Shown piece by piece: positions 46,831-59,636 of a stretch of DNA of 64,000 nucleotides. Source of the DNA: Endocalyx cinctus (taxonomy: Eukaryota; Ascomycota; Sordariomycetes; Amphisphaeriales; Apiosporaceae); NCBI GenBank assembly GCA_001600455.1, contig BCKC01000007.1:2110019-2174018 (forward strand). Reading direction: 5' to 3'. The translations under genes and the position numbers were made by a program. Numbering within the stretch: position 1 is the first letter of the stretch; every line of letters starts with the position of its first letter. The notes beneath the pieces are model-generated. The model was not told the origin of the DNA. It saw only the letters and a program-made list of their open reading frames with translations, and ran no database searches.

Positions 46831-49800
46831 TGTGAAGGAAGTGTTCTTTGCTCAAAATTTTGGCTATTTCTTTTGGAGGGTTGGGGTGCTCTTTTGGAGT
46901 ATTGCAAGGTGCAAATAAGTGCAATGGCGATTGGTTTGGCAGTTGAGATTCAGTTTGGAATTGGGACCGGCGAGGAGTTGTACTTATATTTCAGAATGAA
47001 ATACATCGCGAGAAGATACCGATGAGGCTACAGCCCTAGGAAATCTGGCTCTCTGAACTATTTCAACTCATCAAGTTGCTAAATTTGGCAAATGACCCTT
47101 TGACAATTTTCAGTCCAGTAAATACATGCCAGTCGAGATGTATATTTCAGAATGAGTAAGTAGTGTATGTGCTTAGCTGTAGCTGTATGTTCTCTGTCTT
47201 GGCACCGATGTTATTTTGCGTCACATCATGAGCCTTGTCACGATAGATCTACAACTCCTGTGTGTAGATCTGTATCTTCTGTAATGAAAGATGAAGGATA
47301 ATGTTACTATGGCTCAGCAACAGTAGTCATACCTACCCTGACGATGGCATATCTGAATGTATGGCACTTATTCATTCCCTTACCTTAATTAACCACAAGA
47401 GATATAATTACCTATTAGTACTCTTGATATATTGTAATCGTGTGGATCGGCATTATATATTAAGACCTAAATAGAAGAGTCTTTGAATGCTAAGCCATAT
47501 TTCTCGGCAGTTTAGCGAAGATATAATAGTTGAAATACTGCTTACCGTCACGTACCTTCGAAGGAGTTAGCCCCGTCGATGAAAAAACTATAACCCTAGA
47601 TTATACCGTTCGAATAAGTAAAAATAATCTCTCATATTCCTATGGATCATGAATAGTCCATTTAAAACCCTTATAATATTCTTCCCTGATCGCCAAGTCA
47701 TTAAGCGGTAACCATCTTGCATAAATCGAACTTTGCATAGTAAACAAGTATGATGCTTACAGAGCAAGGATAGAATTCAAGACATTTTAAACGCATACAC
47801 GCGCTTATTTATAAACCATTCTTTGTTCGAGAGCCCCCTAATTTATTTGTTGCACTGTATTCAGTTATCATAACAAGATATTGTTTCGCGGGCAGTCGGA
47901 GAATTTCTAAAGCAGCCTCCCTAGCCTGATTCAATGGCTACGACCGGTGTTGTCGCTTGGCATAATTTATGTAACTTCATGGATGTCCCGTATAGGTAGT
48001 ACATATTTGATGAAATTCCACTCTCGTTGATACATTAGACTGAGAAAGGCGTCAGAATAATGTATATTTTTGGTAGAATTACTTCTTCCACCTTCAGTAG
48101 AGCGCATTTCGCCCATAAATCGTGAAAGAATAATTAGAATGTTGGTCTTACTTATGCAAGAGGATTACAGAAGGATCACTTATCCGCCACACGACGATAG
48201 CTAAGACTGGATTGGTTTTATTCTCTCTCCCCTACCGTCATCACCTAGAGTGGAATAAGATTATCATAAGGCCTTATCGTAGGTACATAATCAGACAGCA
48301 AGCAACAAGCACCAAGCAGTGATGTGCTCCAAGGTGATGAAATAGGCCCCAAAGGAAGTTTAAGAGAAAGAAATAAGCCTTTATTATCCAGACCGAAACT
48401 TATCCAGTTTCCAATGTATACCCTTGTCAAGCTGTTATCACCTCAATCTCTCCAGAAATGATGAAACTATTGAAGTACAGCCTACTTTATTTGACCGAGA
48501 AGTGCTTGGGAATGACGGCGAAATCTGGTTGTAAGCTTCGGAAAGCACTCATAAATGATCCCACCTTTTTATAACGCTGACAACTAGTATAGAGTCTGGC
48601 TGAGCTACTATAAAGATTACTGGCCCCAGTGCATTGCATGACCACACCTAAAAATTAATACATGGTTTGGATAAATTTAGCGTGTTTGGTAATAGCAATA
48701 GTAGTCACCTTAGGGGGCTCACTAGATAGTATCCTGGGGAAGTCATTATTACAGTTTGTGAGATTTAGAAAGGCTGTATACTAAGCTTAAAGCAGTCAGA
48801 TTGCTGGTTCAGAATGCCTGAGTCTCTGACGCTTTCTTACCCCAGTTGCATACTAGTATAGTGTAATGCTTTAAGGATCGCATGTTACTACTTCGACTTG
48901 AGCTTGCCTGAAGACCCAAGCTCTTCTGTAAGCTTCCAGCATACCTCGAGGAAACAAATCTCAGGAGAATGTTTGTAGGATTGACCGATGCTAGAGCGTT
49001 AGTAATCACTGAGACTACGGTGCGTACCTGCGGCTACCCTCCGGGTAGATCTAGTAGGGTACTTCTACATAGTATATAATGGAGGGCTTCTGCCCTGAAT
49101 AGATAAAATAGAAGGTTAAGAATCAATATCATAGGGATTTGACTTTTAAACTATACCAGATGACGGTCCTAGTGAGTGTGGGTAAACAATTGTATCTATG
49201 TTGGCTGTTGCAGTGCTCAAGCCATTGCTTCGCTACATACAGCGTAAAGTTGGGCCTTGTGTTTACCAAACTCCGCACAATTTCCCATTCTGTCTGTTAA
49301 ATATTTCCTATTTCATTCATCAGAGTTTCACGTTTACCGTGCCAAGAGCATGTGCTCGGGAGTATCGGTCTGGTAGTTCTGGTTCCGGAACTGTGCCGAA
49401 TCTTGTCCAATGCGGTGGGGAACTATATATATATATATATATATCTTTCGGCTCTGATTGCGTAGATCGACCAGACGCCGTAAGAGACAGAATTATCAGG
49501 CAACAGGAGACCTCCCCGCTTGCTTGTGGGCTGAGTCGATGTATATGTTTGACAAGACAGCTATTATCATTATTTTTCGGGAAAAGGTTTACATGCATAC
49601 GTATATATTTCTAGTTCTAGATTTCGGCAGCTAGGCTAGTTTTACTATATTTACTCTGTATAGTACGGCTCTCTGGACGATAGTATGAGCTGATTCCGGC
49701 AGACTAGTTAATTACCCTCTAAATAGTTATACCTGGGTCTTTAACTCCACCCAACTGAAAATCTAGTTCCGCACAGCGGTGTTCTTGTTCTTGTTCAATA

Positions 49801-51349
49801 CCGTTTGAAGGGGTAACAGCTATTAAAAGACTAGCCTGGTTCGCTATGACTGAGAGTCGTCGTCGTCACCAAAATGACGAAGGAATATAATAATAGTATA
49901 TTTGCCGATAGTGTTAAGTTCTATGAAATCTAAGCTATGAATTATATTTAAAGAAAGTCCTAGGTGAATCACGGGTAAAATAGCTACCACTCAAAATACT
50001 GTGCTGACTTCACTCTTCGTCAAATGTTCTCACGAAATATTATTCATATTTCGGGAGTCAAATCTGGTAAAAATTTCCGGGCTCAATCTATGTAGTTAGT
50101 GATGATATTTCGGATTGGTGACTAAAATATGTAAATCTAGGGCGTGGTGACATTTTGCTGTGTCGTGTATCCAATGTATCCAATAGCCCTCTCCTCTACT
50201 GGCATAATAATCTAGTACCGCGCTTCAGAAAAACTCGCATCTGTCGGATGCATTTTGGGCAGACATCTCTAGCTCTAGAAAAAAAAAAAAAAAAGTCATG
50301 TAATGATAACTAATATAATTATGATCTTAGTTTAATATCAGGCCATTAATCCGGATGAAAACTAAGCCCAGAAGGCACTTAATGCTTATGGTTTTTAGCG
50401 ACTCTGGGGCGCGATGTCGGTTTACGTTTACGGTATACATATCATACGCCACACGTAATTAAGCGAGCGTTAACTTTCACGAATCTTATATGCTTCCTTC
50501 GGGGTCGCACGTATATTTTACATGTCATATATGTCATTCAAAAGAATTGCATCTCATAGAGGACCTTCAGCTTATCACGTTTATTTATTGCTTGCTCTAC
50601 CTATTCGTAGTCTCTTAAATCTACTGCCTTTAACCTGCTGCCTGGTATCAACTACCATCATGTCAGACAGGATCAAAAAAAAAAAAAAAAAAAAACTGGA
50701 GATGATTTATCCCCTTGCAGATACTTGTGTTCAAGTACATAGTATATGGATGGAACATACGGAGTAGGATGAATGTAATAAATTACTGATACACGTGGGC
50801 TTACATTATTATATAATCTTTACTCCAATATAGGAAAGGTAATTGAAAACTACACAAGGATCATAACCCATTTAAATAATCTATTATGTCTACTATCTAC
50901 ACTAGAGAGAATTCTTTATACATATAGGGATTAATATATCAGACTGCTGTGTTAAGCCTTGTAATCATCGTAGGACTTCTTCAATGTTGTACCGTAGCAC
51001 GTGGTCTATAGATTGGCTATGATTTCTAATATTAGGTATTTGAGCACACAGTATTAATAAAACACGGTATAGCGAAGTACCTAGGTAGATACTTAGGCCG
51101 CTAGGTACTGAGTGTAGATCACTCTCTACCCCATTCTGCCATATAGTTTTAACAGTACATACTATACTGTGCTGATCGGCTTTCGCATCGCTATGCAACT
51201 TTCATAAAGCTGGGCATTTTCCCATCAGCTTTAATGTAATATTGTAACCTCGAGTGTCAACAACAGGAACAATTTGTTACATTTTCAAATTAAGCGATAC
51301 TGATATCAATTTGTTTCAATTAGTACGAAACCAAGTTCAATCCGTCGTC
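46831..51349. other. Long AT-rich gene desert with retroelement remnants
   Basis: About 4.5 kb without a supportable gene. Apart from the LTR-like segment at 49010-49130 and possible flanking relics, the sequence is AT-rich with many stop codons in all frames. Homopolymer A tracts occur near 50280 and 50677, and an (AT)n tract near 49426. This pattern fits decayed, possibly RIP-mutated, transposon DNA. Confidence 0.4.
49010..49130 (+). mobile_element. LTR-like remnant, Ty1/copia type suspected
   Basis: Contains the hairpin CTACCC-TCC-GGGTAG, then ACTTCTACATAGTATATAA (a TATA box), then GGAGGGCTTCTGCCCTGAAT, whose GGGC-TTCT-GCCC hairpin resembles R regions of fungal copia LTRs as I remember them. 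The preceding 200 bp translates on the plus strand into a short, broken piece (GLTDARALV) reminiscent of the end of a copia RNase H. No complete element is present. Confidence 0.33.
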
Positions 51350-52279
51350 ATGAGGTTTCAAATTGCCCTTTCAATTGCTCTCGCAGCTACCGGGGTTTCG
51401 TCGCTCTCCGATGCCTTTCAAACTATCCTTTCCGAGGCCGAGGGTAACTCAATGTACACATACCCTACCGATCTCACCCAGGGTATAATGCCCAAGGCTT
51501 TCCACAGTCACAACGACTACTGGAGGACCGTACCGTTCTGGAGTGCGCTATCCGTCGGCGCCGTGAGCGTCGAGGCCGACGTCTGGCTTTACAACGGCAC
51601 CCTGCACGTCGGACACGAAGAGAGCGCGCTCACCAACGAGAGGACCTTTGACTCTCTGTACATCGAACCGATTCTGGAAGTTCTCACGAAGCAGAACCCG
51701 AACAGCTCGTTCGTGACGTCTGAGACCACAAACGGCGTCTTCGACACCGTATCGTCGCAGACTCTCTACCTGTTCGTCGACGTCAAGACCGACGGCGCCA
51801 CCACCTGGCCTTACGTCGTCGACGCCCTCGCGCCCCTGCGCGACGCCGGTTACCTCACGACGTACAACGGCTCGGCCTTGTCGTCCAGCGCCGTGACCGT
51901 CATCGGCACGGGTAACACGCCTCTCGACCAGGTTCAGGGCGTCGCGCCCCGGGATTACTTCTGGGACGCGCCGCTCCCCACTTTAGGGTCGACTTACTCC
52001 AACATCACGAAGGAGGTCTCGCCGATCGCGAGCACCGACTTCGCCGCCGTCTTCGGCGACGTCAGGAACCAGACCTTCAACGACACCCAGCTAGCTACCC
52101 TGCACTCCCAGGTCTCGACCGCGCACGCCAAGGGTATCGCCGTCCGGTATTGGGATCAGCCCGGATGGCCGATTGGTACCCGCAACGCCGTGTGGAGGAC
52201 GTTGTGGGATGCCTCGGTGGACCTGCTCAACGTCGATGACTTGGAAGGGGCGGCGGACTTTTGGGAGAACTTGGGTTAA
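51350..52279 (+). CDS. aim6: Aim6-like secreted PLC-fold phosphodiesterase-type protein
   Basis: Single exon, 309 aa from the ATG at 51350. The frame is open from 51254, but this Met begins a good signal peptide (RFQIALSIALAATG). The hallmark HSHNDYWR (about residue 52), VSVEADVWLYNGTLHVGH and VDVKTDG match the Aim6 family. That family has the TIM-barrel phosphodiesterase fold of GP-PDE/PI-PLC, with His-Asn-Asp and Glu-Asp metal-site residues kept. Yeast Aim6 was named from a mitochondrial-inheritance screen and its substrate is unknown. Here the signal peptide and NxS/T sites suggest secretion. Complete and of normal length. Confidence 0.9.
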   Translation: MRFQIALSIALAATGVSSLSDAFQTILSEAEGNSMYTYPTDLTQGIMPKAFHSHNDYWRTVPFWSALSVGAVSVEADVWLYNGTLHVGHEESALTNERTFDSLYIEPILEVLTKQNPNSSFVTSETTNGVFDTVSSQTLYLFVDVKTDGATTWPYVVDALAPLRDAGYLTTYNGSALSSSAVTVIGTGNTPLDQVQGVAPRDYFWDAPLPTLGSTYSNITKEVSPIASTDFAAVFGDVRNQTFNDTQLATLHSQVSTAHAKGIAVRYWDQPGWPIGTRNAVWRTLWDASVDLLNVDDLEGAADFWENLG

Positions 52280-52836
52280 CAGTGAAATTTGTATGTAGTG
52301 TTTAGCTAATATATATGTATCGATCTATAATATACATGGTAATTATCCCCCTCCTATACTTATCCTACCCTGAAGATAATCGAAATGCAGCGAGAGATCC
52401 ACCTATTAGCGAAAAACTCGTGGTTGACTACACCGACGAGGAGAAATTCCTAAAACGAGGAATACTCTACTAGGCCTGGACTAGCTCTCAAATGACTACT
52501 CAAGCTATCTCCCTAAGTTAGGACAAGATAACGAATGTCCTAAGAAAGGATGTGGTTTGGAATTGGTTGGCTTTTTTCCTAGATATGTCATAACCAACCA
52601 AGTAATGTCCAGGTTAGTTCTATCCAAACAGCCCTTGTTTGTCATTTAGCTATGCGTCTGAACATAATGGATTTCTCGTACTTAGTTAACACTATTATTA
52701 TATAGATCAGGGAATATATCAGCATCAGTCTACATTTGGCTGCGTACGAAACTTTCTTCTCCCCATCTCTTTTCCATCCATTTATCACCAGCAAGCCAAA
52801 CCTCCAGTCTAGTTTTATCAGGATATTAATCCAAAA
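52280..52836. other. Spacer
   Basis: 3' flank of the Aim6-like gene. AT-rich, nothing recognised. Confidence 0.45.
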
Positions 52837-54956
52837 TTGCCTCCACTACGAGCTGACGTACCGTTTTTATACCCGGAGGACGAAACCATTGAGGATCTCT
52901 TGGGCGAACGAAATGAGGAACCAGAATTGATCAAGAAAACCAAAACACTTGCAGAACTGACATTATCGGAGAGATCAAAGACTAATATGGTAACCTTGGG
53001 TAAAGCCGAGAAAATAATCCAAGGAGACCCTTATGCAACCTACCCACATTGTCAAGGCAACGTTGCACATCCAAAGGATCCGCGAATGGTACATAATCAT
53101 CTAGGCATCTCAAGCTCGTTAAATTTCGCTTACTGGTTTTGTGCTATACCTTGAGGTTATGCCGGCAATTTTCAAATAATTGAGACAGTAGACCCTCGAT
53201 ATGTCGGATGAAGCGGGTGAATTCCCTGAATTTTTTTTGAATTCGCAAGGCAAGGCAAGTACCAAACCGCACAGTGGAGTTTCCCCTTTACGGGACCGTC
53301 TGAGAATCTTCGTGACGATAACACTAGGTTGAATATATGGATTGCGCTTGGGAGCCGTCCTAATTATACGACTAATTCAAGTTTATGACCTTGACAAGCA
53401 AGAGAAGGGCTCCTATGCAAAGTACGCCAGAGCGAAAGCCGCGGGAAAGAGGATTGATAATATCTTCAATGAAGGGTTTACGCCTCTTGATGTTTGACAG
53501 ACTATGATGACGGAAATCATGATGGAGGGTAATAACATGGAGATGTCAGAAGCTGAAATACCCCGATCGCGACGATTAAAGCTGTCCTGTATGCGGGACT
53601 TGAGCGCCAAAGTACAGGAAAAATAGTGGCTTTATCTATTCAAAAAGAAGAGAGAACAAATACCGCAGATGGAAGTCCAATCTAGGAAAGAATTTCGGGA
53701 GAGTGTGGAGCTAAACAAATCGAACTAGTCGCAAAACTAGAAAGAGAGTCGTGACGATCCGGGCTACTTTCGACAATACTTGGGAGACAAGATGGCCGTG
53801 CAAGAAGTTTGGGAGCTTATTGAAGAATATAACTATGCATTGTCCTGGACAAATATAATGGAGTAGTCTTGGCAAACTTCGAGAACCAGACATAATTTCT
53901 TTACGGCCAGGGGGCTGTGGGTTTGCCAACTTGGTCGCTCGACATGTGGTCATTCTACGCCCAGTTTCCCGCACCGGAGTCCGAACGGTAAGTTGTTGAT
54001 AGTTACATTTGGATGATTCACCCGAAACTTGATGTTTCAAAGGCTAGTGTTACCCAGTTGCCCCCGGCGAAAATGGCTTTGGCTCGTAAGTCAATTTCAA
54101 CCATTTCAATCTGTTACCCCTATCTATTATTTATCCGTTCAGAGTCATCCTCTAGAAATGTGGAATGCGACGTTTGCATTATTGTGTTTTACGAATCAAA
54201 ATAATTATCACTGCTATATCACCAAGAGAGAAGCTTTTTTAGACTATGGATGCCGGTCATCTACTGGAGACCCAAACAATGTCGATATTGAGCAAACCAG
54301 AGATGCGAAATTGAACAGATCGGATAACATGTTTTTTGCAAAAAAAACTTTTCCCTGACTTCTGTATAGTCGCTCTCGGAATGATGGCTTCCATTATGAA
54401 ATATTTTATCGAATCACTAGACAGGTTACTTTCTAAAAGATCCCGTAGGCTACTTGACGCTTTACCTTCTTCGAACCGAGTAGATACTGGCAAAGAAGAT
54501 TTCTTCGGTCTGTTTACTGTGGGAGTCAACTGTTACACTCAAAGACATGTAGACAGTGATGACTACCAGGAAGGATTGGTTGGACTGGCAACGCTCGGAA
54601 ATTATACGCGTTAGTATCTTGGTCCTCGTTTTAATTTAATAATTTATCCCAAAATCTTGATTAACCAGTACACAGGCGGGAATCTCTGCATACCCCAACT
54701 CGCGATCAGAACAAAACATACGCCCGAAACCTTCGCCGTTCTCCGCGGCGGAAGGGACGGCGGAGGAGATAGCCTCGAGTATCTTGTATCAGATTATAAA
54801 GGTCCCCGATTCGTCTTTACTGGTACGAACCACCATAGTTGTAACTTATATGCATGGCAGACGGGCCTCGGTTCACGCCCTATCCCTGACAATGATGAAG
54901 GAGATAGGGGATCGGTAAATGAGGAAGACATTATTTACTCCGACTTCCGTAAATGA
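52837..54956 (+). pseudogene. Broken 2-oxoglutarate/Fe(II) dioxygenase gene (Tet/JBP-like oxygenase domain)
   Basis: Plus-strand coding relic. The 3' part is open: 54336-54610, an intron 54611-54673 (GTTAGT donor, ACACAG acceptor), then 54674-54956. It shows a 2OG-Fe(II) oxygenase core: NCYTQRHVDSDD (His-x-Asp iron ligands), GNLCIPQL, and FTGTNHHS with the distal His. This spacing resembles the Tet/JBP-type 2OGFeDO domain of fungi. Upstream, 54120-54340 continues the protein in another frame, and the two join if one base of the A8 run at 54340-54347 is shifted. Further upstream (52837-53620) coding-like text is broken by several in-frame stops and frame changes. Together this indicates a decayed gene, although the catalytic part is still readable. 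Confidence 0.6.
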
Positions 54957-56904
54957 AGGGAATGATGAAGGAGATGAGGATATAATTTTGACGAGTAAAG
55001 TAAGTAGTTTAATACCTTTACTTCCTCCTCTTTTCTGCTTTTATTGAGCACCACGTCCACATGGGTCGATTAGACCTTAACATAGCATATGATAACTTGG
55101 ATGATTAACGGAAATGCAGTCTTAACGTTAATTCTAAAAAGTATGGAAACTAGCTGACAAGATATCCATGGACATTTATAGAGACTCTACGGTTCAGGAG
55201 CCTTGTACATTGTTAGTGATTCAGATAATAGCCTAAAAACCAATAATGACTTAGAGAAAGACCCAAGCGAGTAGTTAGAGGATAGTACCAGAGATAAAAC
55301 CCATTCAAGACGATATTCAACCTGCTTTCTCTATCCTAGCTGCCCAGGCTGAGAAATATTTTGATTAATCAAGATCTTACGAAATATGATCCTTCAGCTA
55401 ATGAGAAACATGATCCCAAGTGGTAATGATTTTCTACTTTCATAAGCCAGAGTTCATTTAATAGTCGTGAAGAGGTATTATAACTAAGCCAGTAGAAAAC
55501 TTTCTAGTCCGCCGTACACAAAAAAAAAAAAAAATAGGTTTACAGATGTTTACGTGTTTTGCTGATTCTTATGTGAGCTGGGCTCGGTGAATGACCTATC
55601 TGCTTATGTCTCCTTGGTCTTGATACGGCGTATAATATGACGGAAGATCGGCTCGTAGTGTCTCGAGAATGTGGCGAACCAATGTTTACTCCGGTCTTAT
55701 GATTTGAATATGAGATTATATTAAACGAGAAAATTGCCGCTACTGGTCTGATGAACGAATGGACTTGTTTCAGAGATCCCACGATTATTGTAATGTAACA
55801 TTTTCTCATTAGCTACTTAAGTAATTAATGATTTAGTAACTATCAACTATCGTTGTATGAATTAGAATGTGGATACGAATATGACTTCATGCGGGTATAG
55901 CTGCAGCGGTTATGGTGAGATCGTAGTGGTTAATCTAGGCGCATAAGCTTACCAATTAGTGGTTAGAGGGCTATAATATAGTGGGTTATTACGCTGCGGA
56001 TGACCTAACTACCTAAGTAATCGCTTAAAATGTAATATGGTTACCGTGCAATTTAGAGTATTTCAGACGTTAAGCATGGTTGTTTTGTTCTCATCTTTCG
56101 AAATTACTTATGAATATGTCTTTTTTTTTTTTTTTTTTTTTTTGATTTCAGGAGTGGTTAAAATATCAGTTTATCATATAAAACGATCTGAAGATTGAAA
56201 TGATACGTATTTGTTTCTACAGTACAAGTCATTCGAAAATAAGTAGTCTCTCTAATATGATGTAATGATCTAACGTATAACGGCCAAACTAAGACGATAA
56301 TAATGCCGTCTGCCGGCTTAGCTAATATAACAGGTTATTCCCAGCCATTAAATGTGCCGAAACCAAATGTAACGTTGATATCAAAATGGCAGTGTACATA
56401 GTATATTGTATTAGCCTCTCTCTTCTCAGGTGCGGCTGGCAATTACACGTGGAACGCGAGTATTTCAATGCCTAAATATAGTACCTCCTCTGCTCGTCTA
56501 GCAGTCCTACGTAGCTTATTTCTTTGCTTTTGGCTTGACTAATTGGCTATGAACACGAAATATGATCGGTGGCGGCCGCTCCAGGATCGAACTAGCGTCC
56601 GCCGAGGGAATACGAGATCAGCATCTCGAATGAATAGCAAAGTAAATGTCGATCACTAAAATAGTACCATACAGTATGGTAGTCGACAAACTCCGGAATG
56701 TAAATTGTCTTAAGCGAGATAACTATAAGAGTCATGACACCCAACACCTCTGTCTTCAGGAGATAATCTATTTCACTTTCATCGTCTTCACCTTAAGAAA
56801 CCGACCAATACCAACTACATTCATAGCAAAGAATTAATAAATAGCAATAATCAACACGCCTTCCCCCTATTCATTCACTCAAACAATCACAGAACACTCC
56901 AATC
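54957..56904. other. AT-rich spacer
   Basis: No gene supported. Contains a long T run near 56121-56143 and an A run near 55519. A tRNA-like B-box near 56585 was examined and rejected. Confidence 0.45.
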
Positions 56905-57465
56905 ATGAAGTTCACAATTGCCGCCATTGCCTCGCTCTCCTCCCTGGGCGCTTGCGCCAGCATCCCGCGCCAGGACCTTACTTGGAACGTGTATGAGTTT
57001 ACCGCAAGCAAAATACACCTTAGCAGCACGGTAGAGTAAGATGACCCCTTTCTAATCTTCTAATCTCATGATTTATTCGACCGATTTATAAATCTAACTT
57101 TATCAATTATTAGCTACTCTTTCGATCTCCAGGTTCCGGGTTCCACCACCGTCAGCTGCAGCGCAGTCGGTGATACAGGTTTCTCGGGCGCTACCTGGCT
57201 CGCAAACGTGTATAATGGCACCTGTGGAGATGCCGAGGGCTACGTCTGGAACTTCTCCAACTCCTACAACAACGGCAGCGCCGCCAACCCGGCCTACTTG
57301 GACGTCACCGTTGATGGCTTGACTGGTCAATACATCATCCCAGGTGATCAGATCAGAATCTCCTTGAACTCTGAGCCGAACCCGTTCGATAATGACGTCC
57401 GCTACGCTGGTCCTGCGAACTTTACCATCACGGACTTCAGTACCTCGGGTTCTACAGGCTCGTAA
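56905..57465 (+). CDS. Small secreted protein, AA1-like fold possible
   Basis: Two exons, 56905-57035 and 57114-57465, giving 160 aa. A signal peptide ends near ACAS and is followed by IPRQD. The mature start TWNVYEFTASKIHLSS and later YSFDLQV and VSCSA recall the WxVxDFxASK...YSF...CSA pattern of AA1-like (Alternaria allergen 1 type) secreted proteins. That assignment is tentative. Only two mature Cys are present, and there are several N-glycosylation sites. It is likely extracellular and a candidate host-interaction protein. Splice signals are canonical and the frame is intact. Confidence 0.75.
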
Positions 57466-58373
57466 ACCTGAGATGAGATTGGTGTAGAGCTTCGGAAGGA
57501 CGAGGAAAAAATCTAGAGAGTAATTGTTAATAAGCATATAAGGGAATGGCCTATATTGAAACTTTTGTCCTTTTTTTTTTGGCATGTTTTTATAGATGGG
57601 TTGGTCGATCTGTTCAATTATTACTAAAAGAAGAACATGCTATTTATTTCCATGAAAATTTATGTCTTAGAATAAAAGGATTCATATTTACCTCATACTT
57701 TTTCATTATGCTTCTACCGGTGTGTCAATTTCATGATAGGGGTACTTGTCAGGAAAAGGGGGATTTCCTCACCTGCATTGTGGGCTAAATCCATATATCT
57801 GTTACTCTGGGAAAGGTGCACAAGACATAAGATTGCTGTAATATGTCTCTCGAATTCTGTGTATCATGGGTAATAGTGTATTAGCTTATTCTTCAGAGTG
57901 TTTTTTTTTTTTTTTGAGAATCTGGAAGCAAGCTTGCAGCTTATATAACATACCTGACTTCTGAGCCTTTTAAGTTAGAGCCAGGTATTATTAACATGAG
58001 CTTTAAATGCATTCTATTGATTGTGTGAGGCTAGGTAAAAAGACCTAATAGACTCAGGTATATATCGAACCCGAAAAAATGATGATAGTTTAGAATTACG
58101 CCAGAGGGATATCAGTGGAAGTTTCATATCTGTTCTAGAGAGTCACTGCGACGCCACCTGTGGTTGCGAGTAATTAAAGAAACCGATGAATAAGCAATAT
58201 TATCGACCTAGTAGGTTCAAGCCTTCATTACTATCTGTAAATATTTCTCTAGGAGAGAGTTGCTCTTGCAGATAGGCACCAGTCTGTGCTAAGGATGAGA
58301 TCGAGATGGCAGAATGGATTTGTGATCTATTTATGTGAACATTCACTGTTCTGATTAAGTAGGTTATTTTTAG
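57466..58373. other. Spacer between convergent genes
   Basis: AT-rich with a T run near 57901-57915. No gene supported. Confidence 0.45.
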
Positions 58374-59636
58374 TTATTCCTGCCCCGTAATATATTTATC
58401 GATGAGATATTTCAGCTCATCCACGGCAAGCTGCCTTGTCTTTGCTCCTGGGAAATGTGCAGAGTTAATCACCAGAGTCTCGACAGAGTACAAACGGTTT
58501 CGGTCATCGAACTCATCTACAGGCTCGCTTGGCCCCAGGTTCTTGAAGTACTCGTTCCGATATCTCTCATCTTTCATTTGATGATGCTCGCATCTCCAAA
58601 TACCGATTTCTTTCTCGTGGTGGGCATAGTACGCGCACGCATCAAAGATACAAAGATCTCCTGTGTGAGCATCCGTTCCAATGTTCGATTCCCAAAGATC
58701 TCCGTGGACTAATACTCATGAGTTAGCAGAGAACTTAAAATTATCATATATTTTTCATCCCCTTTACTCAAACATAAAATTATAATATCTAAAAAATAAT
58801 TTATCTAAATGAACTCACTCAAGCAAGGCTTTATAGATCGTCCCTCTGATGTCAACGGGTCGAGAAGTCTGGGAATGAGTTTCTCCAGGGTTATTTGCAT
58901 CACGTCGTCCAATTCCTTCCAAAAGCCGTTCACGTCTACATCTAAACGGTAAACATCGTGCATCAACTTTTTGTAGAACGAGGTCCAGCTGCTGTCCCAT
59001 GTCGTGTTGAGGGGCAGCTTGCCGTCGAACGTAGTGACATGGAATCCAAATTTTCCGGTCGGCGATCGGCTCTTCTCATGAAGCTCTGCCAGCTTCTTGC
59101 CAAGTTTGACAGGGTCTGGAAGCTGATTACCAATCCTCAGATAATCGCAAAAAAAGAAATGACCGTTTTGATCACGACATTTTCCGCGACCGCGAGGTTT
59201 TGGAGCGAAGTTTGGCAGAGTGTTGTAGATCTCAAGCATCGCCATATATTCCCCATTCACTCGTTCGGCAGCATCGTCCGTGTTCAAAATCTATTATGTC
59301 CCTGCAGGTCAAACATGGAAAAGAAATTCCGGGATCACAGGCTAGCTAACCTTGAGGAAATAGGCGCCAGTGGAACCGTCCTCCTTTTCCACGTCAATCC
59401 TTAAAGTTGAAGCCCAATCAGAGATGATATATTGCTCCACCCGTAGGGCTTTGTTTCCTTCGGGAAGGGCTGCATGGGTACATATTAATAGTTATATGTT
59501 AATAGTTATATATCAATAGTAATTAATACTGTGCTGGCTTTATGCGAATCACTTCGTTCTCACCTTCAATAATGGCTCGATCAAGCTGCGGTTGCGAAGA
59601 ATCTGCAGTCTCTACCGCTGCTAATTCTGCCGCCAT
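58374..59636 (-). CDS. Fructosamine/ketosamine-3-kinase-like protein
   Basis: Four exons: 59564-59636, 59351-59469, 58819-59290 and 58374-58708. They join to 332 aa. The protein-kinase-like fold of the fructosamine kinase family (PF03881) is visible. YFLK carries the ATP-binding Lys, AELHEKSRSPTGKFGFH is the family stretch, IHGDLWESN is the catalytic loop, and IFDACAYY holds the metal-binding Asp. Such enzymes phosphorylate sugars attached to protein amines so that the adduct falls off, which is protein repair. Fungal copies are numerous and their substrates are not settled. No signal peptide. The loop has Ile-His-Gly-Asp, where Val is common, because of the codon split by the last intron. 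Catalytic residues are intact. Confidence 0.9.

Noticed and set aside
56570..56645. tRNA-like segment (GTTCGATCC B-box and a GAGAT...ATCTC hairpin on the minus strand)
   Set aside because: No acceptor stem, A-box or seven-base anticodon loop could be drawn. The T stem has a mismatch.
58200..58220. B-box-like GGTTCAAGCC
   Set aside because: No A-box or cloverleaf upstream in the expected 60-80 bases.
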